This document shows positions 1-5,266 of a stretch of 5,266 nucleotides of DNA, piece by piece. How positions within the stretch are numbered: the stretch's first letter is position 1; the number at the start of each line of letters is the position of its first letter. Location of the stretch: positions 1 through 5,266 of the forward strand of contig CAMWSI010000079.1 in NCBI GenBank assembly GCA_947176875.1, given 5' to 3'. The notes beneath the pieces were generated by a model. It worked only from the letters and a program-made list of their open reading frames with translations, did no database searches and was not told the origin of the DNA. Both the position numbers and the translations under genes were made by a program. The stretch is from an uncultured Bacteroidales bacterium. Its GTDB lineage: Bacteria; Bacteroidota; Bacteroidia; Bacteroidales; P3.

Positions 1-227
1 GCCACCGAGACATACACCGTGCGGTCCGCACCCTCCGTATAGATATAATCCGTCTTGTAGAGGTTCTTGCCGCTGTGTTGCGAAGGCACTTCGTTTCCGT
101 CGTCCGCCGGATTGTAATCGTAGAAATGATACCACGAGAAGCGGTTCGGATGCGCCGTAAAGAAAACGACCTGGTTTTCGTAATAACGGTTGTGACGCAT
201 GTGCGGTATAGCCTCCAACGCCACGTG
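1..227 (-). other. Module 15 (residues 1680-1754), start of a further Ig-like module, cut by the window edge
   Basis: 'HVALEAIPHMRHNRYYENQVVFFTAHP' (1680-1706) looks like strands A and B, followed by 'NRFSWYHFYDYNP' with W1711 as the likely strand-C Trp. The last residues 'DRTVYVSV' look like a late strand. This shows that the protein continues past the left edge with the same architecture. No cysteine is seen in the visible part. Confidence 0.45.
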
Positions 228-3200
228 CTGCGTGTTGTAGTAAGCCACATATATCTGCGCGTGTACCGTCAGTCCCTCGCCGTCGCGTTCGGTTATCGTG
301 CAACCGAACTCCGTGATCTCACCGTCGAGGAACAGCGCGAACACCGAATCGGGCAGAGGCTCGGCATAGCCGTAGGCCGCCAGTTCCTCGGCCGTGAGCG
401 GTTCAACGCCCTCCCATTCATACACCAGAGTCGGATCGCCGCCGGAAGAGAACAGCGTGACGAACGCGATGCTGTTTTCGCAAGCCGTAATGCGCAACGT
501 ATCGCCGACAACCACGATTTGCAGGGTTGTGTCGGCCGTTTCGTTGCCATCGGCGTCCAGCCAAGGCAGGAGCGGCGGCACCACAACCACCGCGCCCGTA
601 GAATCGAGCGTGAAGCTGCTACTTACCGTCAGTTCCACCGAGTCGGTTACCGTACAGCCGTATTCGTTCGTTACCGTGGCATAGAACCAATGCGAGCCGC
701 TTTGCGGAATCGGACGCGTGGAGGTTTCAGCCTCCGTCGGGTCGTACAGCCATTCGGCCGGACTCCAAACCACCGTGCAATTAGGTTCCAAATTGGAAAT
801 GCTGAGCGTCGCGCTATCGACAATCGTTACCGTCGATGGTTCCGCCTTGAGGTTCAATTGACCGTTCGAAGGCAACGGACGCACCGTAACGAGCGCCGAG
901 TTGCAGGCCATCGGATTGACGAAAGTCAATTCCTCAGAGGCCGTCACACGGACATCCACGGCATGCTTGCCGTCTTCGCGCGCCGGTGCCGTGGCCGGAT
1001 CGAATACGAAAGTCGCGCCCGTCGCACCGGGTACCTCCGTACCGTCCACCAGCCAAGTATAAGTCGGATTCCCGCCCGCGTTATGCGGCGTGGCCGTCAG
1101 TTCATAAGTCTCATCGGCACAGAGGTTGAGCGTATCGGGCGAAATATCCACCGTCATCACACGCAGTTCCGCTTCCACCGAATCTTTACCGCAATAGTTG
1201 CTGACTATGGCGCGTATCATCGTGCCGTCCTCCGCCGGCGTAGCCGGACCATAGAAGAACGCGGACTTGCCTTTCAGACTGTCCACCGCCATGTAGTCTG
1301 CATCGCCCGGACGTTTGATTTTCCATTCGTAACGATACGACTCGTGGGTGGTGTTAAGTTCAAATTTATAGTCGTGACCGCGGCAGGGCTCGTCGTCCCT
1401 GCTGTCGGGTACGAAGGCGAGATCCTCCGGCAACGGTTCGGAAACCACGAGCGTCAGGATAGGCGTGGTATCCCGGTAACGGTATATCGCATGACCTTCC
1501 GCATCCTTGTCGGTCGAGTCGGCCAGAGCGACAGAACGAAACTGCCAGCCATTCATGGCGTAAGATAGGCCAATAATCTCCAACTCACGTCTCGAAGGCT
1601 TCATATCGAATATTTCACCGAAGTCAGGATCTTCGTCGCCGCCGTAAAGTTTATCCGCCGCGATGGCATGCCACTCGTCGTCGGGACTCTTTCTATAATG
1701 CCACTGACGTGTCGCTATCACCAAGGCCTCTACTTCCGACTGAACACCCTTGCGCAATTCCACATTCAGAAGCGTATAGGCGTCATCCGATCCGCATTTC
1801 AGGTAATAAGCCGACGAAATCTGGTGTTTGGCGGACGGATCCTCGGTTTCCAGATCAACCCCGATCACCTCGTCGGTCGGCAGGAACATCGTATCCAAAT
1901 CCGTGGCCAACGTACCGTAAGGTAAAGTATCCTCCGTGTACATATAGTCGGCATGCCATTCCAACAACAAGTCTTCATAAATACGCAAGACCGCGGTATC
2001 GGAATAAAGCCCCTCGTATTTGCCGCCATCCTGCTGGTTCGCGTGGTCGGCGGCCTCGAAACAATCGCTCCGCAAGATCGTGAAATAGCGTGTAGAGTCA
2101 TGATCGGCGTAAGACAGCGTCTGCAACTCATAGACCTTGCCATGTATTTCCCCAGTCGTTTCAAATATACCGGAATTAGGCAGGTTCACGGTCAATTGCG
2201 ACGGATCCGACGGCTTGCCGGGCGCAATCTGATACCAGTCGAACACCGTATAACCGTACTTCGTCAATTCCTCATCCGTCAGTATCTTGGCATTGTCAGG
2301 CAACGAACCGTCTTCTTTCGGCACATCGCCCACATAAACCAAAGCGTTCAGATTGGTCATATTGATACCCGGGTAGTCGGAGGCCGGGTTCGGGTCGGCC
2401 GTCACGAGCACGTGCAGGTTATCGACCGGCCTTACGACGAGTGTGCCGGCCGGATCGCTGTACTTGACACCGCCTTCGGTCACCTTGAAACGGAAACGGT
2501 AGCCGTCCATGCTGTAAGGCACGTTCGGAATCGTCAGCACCGCCACACTGTTGTTCATGTCTTCCGTCGCGTTCCATGCCGTCATCGGCACCGGTTGCCA
2601 ATTATCGTCATCCGCACCGGTCGTGTACTCCCACGCCCGTTTGGACGCGTCGTCGATATTCATGTTGGCCGTAGCTTTCAGATGCGCGGCCGTACCTTCG
2701 CAGACCGTATCGTTTTGGGTGGCGTCCAAAGCCAACGCGTCCTGTACACGGATCAACACCGTGTCGGAATTCGTTACGCCGCAACAGTTCTCCACCCTCA
2801 GGAATACCGAGATACCGTCCAAAGCCAAAGGCACATCGCTCAACGTCAGCGTATAGCCGCTACCGTCACCTTTTTCGGTAGGCGTTATGTTATTTACAAA
2901 AGCCTGACCCTCGGCCGTCTTCTTAAAGTCTTCCAAAGACACCGACTCGTTGTAGGCCGCACCGTCGGCCAGATTGTCGGCATAGAGTACGCGCCACTGG
3001 GCCGGTTTCTGCTCGCAAGAGGCACCGGAGCCTTCCTCCGGCTTGGGATTGCTTACGGTCGCGGTCAAGGCCGACGAAACCGTACCCGAAGACAATTCCC
3101 ACTTCTCTCGGCTGAGCGTAATCTGCGGCGTCGTGTCGATATGGACGTACTTTATCGCGCTGTACAAGGTATCGCCCGCACAAGCCGAACCTACAGGCGC

Positions 3201-5266
3201 CGTTACCGCAATACGGTAATAACCGCTGTCGCTCTGATAGGTCGGATCTATACCCAACGACAAGGCGGCCTGACCCGGCGTGTAATCGGCCTTCACCGTC
3301 ATCGTGCCGTCGGCCACCAGTTTCGTCCACGAGCCGACCACACCCGTTTGGGAACGTTCCCATTGGATGTCGGGTTGCCAATTCACATTCAATGTCGCCG
3401 CCAACGCCAAGGCCGACTTACCGGCACAAATGTCATTGTCGGCCACCGTCAGGTCATTTTGCCAAGTCGGTTTGACATCGACTTTCAGGTTGAATTCCTG
3501 CTCTTTGGCCACACCGCAGGCCGTTTCCGTTTTCAGAACCCAAATACCTGAATCTTTCGGCGCGACCGGATTGAGCGTCAGTTTGACCGGATCGGGAACG
3601 CCCTGGGTCGTCTTGCCCGTAAACTTATTGGCCTCGCCGGCATCCGTATCGGTCGAAGCGTCGCCGGATGTGCCGCGCCGTTGCCATTTCCAGGAAATTT
3701 CGGACGGTATCGTGGTCGAGAAACGTTCGATAGCCGCCTCCAGATCGACCGTACCGCCCTCGCAAACGGCCAACTCCGTTTTAACCGGCGTTATCGTCTT
3801 CACACCCCTATCGATACGCAACAGAGCGAATACCGTATCCAATTGGCGGCTGCAATCGGTCCCCACGACCGCCCTTACCTCCATGGAGTCGTACAATTCG
3901 TGGAAACGCTGATCCGCCGCTCTGTGTTTAAGCGTCAGCGTGCGCGCCGTAGGCTGGTCCAGTTCCGCATCAAGTACCCAGGTTTTAGCCGGTGCGGCAT
4001 TGTCGTCATACGAACAGGACCCCGTCCATTTGGAACCCGACTCTTTCTTGCTCACGATATCCGGCGTCCGGATCTTACCCACGGGCCGTACATCGAAAAG
4101 CATCGTCGTAATCGTCACGCCGCTCAAATCCGTACCCGGTTCCATCGTAAACACCGCCGATTCATCCGTATCGCAAACCGTATCGTTCGCCATCGTCCAG
4201 ACGGGTTTATTTCTCAGACAGACATCCCATTCCGCGAACAGACTCTCGACGGCATCGCCGTTTGTATCGAACCAATCCGCCGACGTATGCTTGTCGTCGG
4301 TCACAAACACGTGGATTACCTTGCCTGCCCAATACGTCATGGGCTTCTCGGAAGTACTGATATAAATCCGACGGCGGTCTTCGTTGCCGGCGGCATCCGT
4401 ACCGTAACGGTACTTGATGCCGGCGTCGTCCAACGACTCAAGGTTATCGGTATGATGGCTGCCGGAACCCACCTTGTTTATCATCCAGTAATGGACGATA
4501 TCACCGTGTCCGACGGCACCGTCATGGAACAGTACCATCGTATCGCCGTAGTAGAAACAACCCGAGGCCGTTCCTTCGGATTCGACCGTCCCGGCATGGA
4601 GTGTGGTCTGCGGCACAAAACCGGCCGCCGTCGTACGCACGTCATGCTTACAGGCGGAACCCGTAGGGGTCGTTACCAGACAACGGAAACGTATCTTGTT
4701 AAGCGACGATTCCGCTATCAGGCCACCGTTCACAACCGCTTTGAAATAATCAGGCTTGACGGTAACCGAAGCCGTCCCCGCATTCTCTACGGCACCTTCC
4801 ACATTGCGCCAAGTCGCCCCGTCGTCGAAGCTGACACGCCACTGATAAACCAATTGCGCGTCGGGCCAAGGCGTCAAGGCCGAACCGTTCACATATTTCA
4901 AGCCCGCCGTCACGGCTTTGGCCGTAAATTTAACATTTTCTGTCGGATAACCGTCTTCATCCACCAGTACCGGACAATCGACCGGATTGAGCGATACCGC
5001 TATCGTATCGTAAATCTGAATCTTCATGCTCGTCACGGCCGGCGTACACGCACCGTTCGACACGATGGCCCGGAGCGAATAACCGTGTGTGGCGTTCTTC
5101 CATGTCCACGTATCGGGATAACCGGCCGCCGGCATGGGATTCGACAGGCCGCTCAGATTCAACGGGAAAGCCGTACTGGGTTCCATCACCGGATTCCATA
5201 CGGTAGCGGCTAGGCTGCCCTGATCAGCCCGCTGTATCAACTGGTGAGATTCGTAGACGGTTAGAT
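1..5266 (-). CDS. Giant Ig-like/PKD-like multi-domain surface or secreted protein, internal fragment (both ends missing)
   Basis: One frame, read from 5264 down to 3, is open for 1754 codons and leaves the window at both edges, so no start, ribosome binding site, signal peptide or stop can be given. The translation is rich in Thr, Val, Ala, Asp and Gly and divides into about fifteen beta-rich modules. Most have a strand-C Trp (for example W142, W635, W878, W1314, W1404, W1500) and many have an early and a late Cys. Turns such as KDSGIW (571-576) and SDSGYYR (678-684) resemble the D-x-G-x-Y corner of Ig folds. No membrane segment, coiled coil or catalytic motif was seen. Comparable giant proteins in Bacteroidota are exported, often by the type IX system, and serve as adhesins or surface scaffolds; that role here is inference. 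There is no frameshift or internal stop. Codon use is uniform, with TTA, CTA and TCA almost absent. The reading frame is certain, the Ig/PKD-like assignment is likely, and the exact function is unknown. Confidence 0.93.
228..620 (-). other. Module 14 (residues 1549-1679), divergent module with LTAEELAAYGY insert
   Basis: It begins with a hydrophobic run 'GAVVVVPPLLPWL' (1557-1569), an acidic loop 'DADGNETAD' (1570-1578), then 'LQIVVVGDTLRITACENSIAFVTLF' with C1595. 'LVYEWEGVEPL' supplies W1617 as the likely strand-C Trp, and it is followed by 'LTAEELAAYGY' (1623-1633), probably a short helix. 'FGCTITERDGEGLTVHAQIYV' (1653-1673) has C1655 and the closing strand. The hydrophobic run contains prolines and is followed by acidic residues, so a membrane span is unlikely. 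Confidence 0.45.
621..875 (-). other. Module 13 (residues 1464-1548), short PKD-like module
   Basis: The string 'TVVWSPAEWLYDPTEAETSTRPI' (1497-1519) followed by 'SGSHWFYATVTNEYGCTVTDSVELTV' (1522-1547) closely fits the short modules of Bacteroidota gliding or surface proteins, which typically read 'W-P-x-x-L-x-D... Y-V-T-V-T-D-x-x-G-C-x-x-x-D-x-V'. C1496 and C1537 are 41 residues apart. At about 85 residues it is the shortest complete module here. Confidence 0.65.
876..1151 (-). other. Module 12 (residues 1372-1463), PKD-like/Ig-like
   Basis: 'VDISPDTLNLCADETYELTATPHN' (1372-1395) carries C1382. 'GNPTYTWLVDGTEVPGATGATF' (1398-1419, W1404) is the pattern of PKD-like modules in which 'YTW-DG' is followed by a 'pGATg-tF' loop. 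'REDGKHAVDVRVTAS' (1429-1443) precedes C1454 in 'NPMACNSALVTVRP'. The cysteines are 72 residues apart. This is one of the most family-like modules in the window. Confidence 0.65.
1152..1433 (-). other. Module 11 (residues 1278-1371), compact Ig-like
   Basis: The order is 'DEPCRGHDYKFELN' (1291-1304, C1294), then 'YRYEWKIKRPGDADYMAV' (1310-1327) with W1314 and Y1324 in the paired-aromatic hairpin, then 'EDGTMIRAIVSNYCGKDS' (1345-1362) with C1358, and a closing strand 'VEAELRVM'. The cysteines are 64 residues apart. The F-strand string 'RAIVSN' also occurs in module 1. Confidence 0.6.
1434..1973 (-). other. Module 10 (residues 1098-1277), longest and least typical segment
   Basis: About 180 residues separate module 9 from module 11. 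The later part looks Ig-like: 'ATRQWHYRKSPDDEWHAI' (1184-1201) has the Trp pair W1188 and W1198, then 'RRELEIIGLSYAMNGWQFRSVAL' (1225-1247) and the closing strand 'ILTLVVSEP'. The first 80 residues, including 'SAYYLKCGSDDAYTLLNVELRKG' (1151-1173, C1157), do not show the usual marks and may be a separate small domain or a large insertion. An acidic stretch 'GGDEDPDFGE' lies at 1208-1217. Confidence 0.4.
1974..2423 (-). other. Module 9 (residues 948-1097), long divergent module with LTDEELTKYGY insert
   Basis: It begins with 'LHVLVTADPNPASDYPGINMTNLNALVYVGD'. A probably helical stretch 'LTDEELTKYGY' (995-1005) leads straight into 'TVFDWYQIAPG' with W1010 as the likely strand-C Trp. 'VYELQTLSYADHDSTRYFTILRSDCF' (1045-1069) is the late part with C1068, and 'DTAVLRIYE' closes it. 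At about 150 residues it is clearly longer than modules 5 and 6. The boundaries are approximate. Confidence 0.4.
2424..2738 (-). other. Module 8 (residues 843-947), Ig-like with an unpaired Cys
   Basis: The opening 'TQNDTVCEGTAAHLKATANMNI' (849-870) matches that of module 4. The hairpin 'AWEYTTGADDDNWQPV' (877-892) carries W878 and W889. 'VAVLTIPNVPYSMDGYRFRFKVTEGG' (907-932) is the E to F region with an M-D-G-Y-R turn, and 'TLVVRPVD' closes the module. The position where other modules have a late Cys reads 'TEGG', so C855 has no obvious partner inside the module. Confidence 0.6.
2739..3131 (-). other. Module 7 (residues 712-842), Ig-like variant
   Basis: The module starts with 'TTPQITLSREKWELSSGTVSSALTATVSNP', which lacks the usual early Cys; C750 sits later, just before strand C. 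The strand-C Trp is W757 in 'AQWRVLYADN'. The segment 778-800 is polar and probably a loop or short helix. 'YTLTLSDVPLALDGISVFLRVENCCG' (804-829) gives the late D-G turn and the adjacent pair C827 and C828, and 'SDTVLIRVQD' is the last strand. C750 may pair with one of the two late cysteines, leaving one free. Confidence 0.5.
3132..3473 (-). other. Module 6 (residues 598-711), Ig-like, well formed
   Basis: The module starts at 'KPTWQNDLTVADNDICAGKSALALAATL' (C613). The hairpin 'IQWERSQTGVVGSWTKL' (633-649) carries W635 and W646. 'LSLGIDPTYQSDSGYYRIAVTAPVGSAC' (669-695) gives the classic D-S-G-Y-Y corner followed by C695. The closing strand is 'AIKYVHID'. The C613 to C695 distance is 82 residues. 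It follows module 5 with almost no linker, as expected for a rod of stacked domains. Confidence 0.65.
3474..3806 (-). other. Module 5 (residues 487-597), Ig-like, well formed
   Basis: The order of marks is complete: 'TELAVCEGGTVDLEAAI' (497-512, C501), 'SWKWQRRG' (524-531) as strand C, 'VKLTLNPVAPKDSGIWVLKTETACG' (560-584) as strands E and F with the D-x-G-x-W corner and C583, and 'EFNLKVDV' as the closing strand. The two cysteines lie 82 residues apart, the same distance as in module 6. With module 6 this is the clearest support for an Ig-like fold in the window. Confidence 0.65.
3807..4208 (-). other. Module 4 (residues 353-486), Ig-like with NDTVC opening
   Basis: The module opens with 'TMANDTVCDTDESAVFTM', matching the 'NDTVCEG' opening of module 8. 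The likely strand-C Trp is W429 in 'KTWVLDAEL'. The late strand 'MEVRAVVGTDCS' (461-472) brings C471, which could pair with C364 at a distance of 107 residues; C417 is an extra cysteine. The last strand is 'DTVFALLRID'. A long insertion between the opening and W429 makes the module bigger than modules 5 and 6. Confidence 0.5.
4209..4625 (-). other. Module 3 (residues 214-352), divergent beta module
   Basis: The early strand holds C236 in 'GTASGCFYYGDTMVLF', and 'IVHYWMINKVG' (256-266) supplies W260 as the likely strand-C Trp. 'KVIHVFVTDDKHT' (315-327) looks like an F strand, and C349 in 'AEWDVCLR' lies at the module end. A loop at 333-341, D-T-N-G-D-A-V-E-S, has the acidic spacing of an EF-like calcium loop, but this is weak. 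The sequence between 267 and 310 is long and polar, and it fits the Ig pattern less well than its neighbours. Confidence 0.4.
4626..5006 (-). other. Module 2 (residues 87-213), Ig-like with paired-Trp hairpin
   Basis: The module opens with 'IAVSLNPVDCP' (C97). The central hairpin 'YQWRVSFDDGATWRNVEGA' (140-158) carries W142 and W152. It resembles the 'YQWQ-S-DGG-W' strand pair common in Ig-like domains of Bacteroidota adhesins. The late strand 'IRFRCLVTTPTGSAC' (191-205) has two cysteines, C195 and C205, either of which could pair with C97. Its ending is nearly the same as in module 6. Confidence 0.6.
5007..5266 (-). other. Module 1 (residues 1-86), PKD/Ig-like, cut by the window edge
   Basis: Only the later part of this module is present. 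W23 in 'TVWNP' is the probable strand-C Trp, and 'GYSLRAIVSNGAC' (61-73) is the probable F strand ending in C73. The module closes with 'SMKIQIYDT', a typical last strand. The layout matches module 13, where 'VVWSP' is followed by a loop and then 'WFYATVTNEYGC', so both may be the short PKD-like type. The partner of C73 would lie upstream, outside the window. Confidence 0.5.

Noticed and set aside
75..1568. Long + strand open frame of 497 codons
   Set aside because: It lies in exact antisense register with the real frame and ends at the antisense of a CTA codon. Its product is an Arg/His-rich string with no recognisable domain, while the minus frame reads as well-formed Ig/PKD-like modules.
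1557..1569. Possible membrane segment in the protein (residue numbers, 'GAVVVVPPLLPWL')
   Set aside because: It is too short, contains three prolines and is flanked by Asp-rich sequence, so it is better read as a beta strand and loop. The coordinates given here are residues; the DNA lies at 558-596.
2923..3381. Minus-strand open frame of 152 codons in another frame
   Set aside because: It overlaps modules 6 and 7 in a shifted frame; the Gly/Arg-rich product has no domain pattern and the overlapping true frame is intact.
1953..3551. Long + strand open frame of 532 codons
   Set aside because: Same antisense register; it ends at the antisense of the TCA codon for residue 572. Arg-, His- and Val-rich composition and no domain pattern.
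3681..5213. Long + strand open frame of 510 codons
   Set aside because: Same antisense register; it ends at the antisense of the CTA codon for residue 18. No domain, signal peptide or plausible start context.
1..5266. Tandem DNA repeats or a CRISPR array
   Set aside because: The modules are similar only at the protein level and with low identity. I saw no regularly spaced identical DNA units.
1..5266. Promoters, terminators or ribosome binding sites
   Set aside because: The entire window is coding. AT-rich heptamers or short hairpins inside it have no support as regulatory sites.

Overview
The whole window lies inside one protein-coding gene on the minus strand. Read from 5264 down to 3, the frame runs for 1754 codons with no stop. 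It enters at the right edge and leaves at the left edge, so the true start and stop both lie outside. I translated the frame from end to end by hand. Residue numbers below count from the right edge of the window: residue i has its first base at 5267-3i. No other gene, RNA gene, mobile element, CRISPR array, promoter or terminator is supported, and there is no intergenic DNA.

The product is an internal piece of a giant, probably extracellular, multi-domain protein. It can be divided into about fifteen beta-sandwich modules of roughly 85 to 180 residues that look Ig-like or PKD-like. Recurring marks are an early Cys in an 'NDTVCEG'-type strand, a Trp in the presumed strand C, a second Trp or Tyr about ten residues later in several modules, a 'D-x-G-x-Y'-type turn, and a second Cys near the end of the module. 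Modules 5 and 6 (3132-3806) and 11 to 13 (621-1433) are the clearest. Modules 3, 9, 10 and 14 are longer or more divergent. No enzymatic domain or catalytic motif was seen.

The likely source is a member of the Bacteroidota, probably a moderately GC-rich Bacteroidales. This rests on the style of the Ig/PKD-like modules (for example 'YQWRVSFDDGATW' and 'YATVTNEYGCTVTDSVELTV'), which resemble giant surface or secreted proteins of that phylum, and on codons ending mostly in G or C. An Alistipes-like or Rikenellaceae gut lineage would fit but is a guess. In such proteins an N-terminal signal peptide and a C-terminal type IX secretion (T9SS) sorting domain are common, but both ends are outside this window.

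The + strand carries three long open frames (75-1568, 1953-3551, 3681-5213) in exact antisense register with the real gene. They arise because the real frame uses TTA, CTA or TCA only five times in 1754 codons, and they should not be annotated as genes. I found no sign of a new multi-gene system. The points worth a second look are the size of the protein, its module layout, and several short motifs shared between distant modules but written with different codons.
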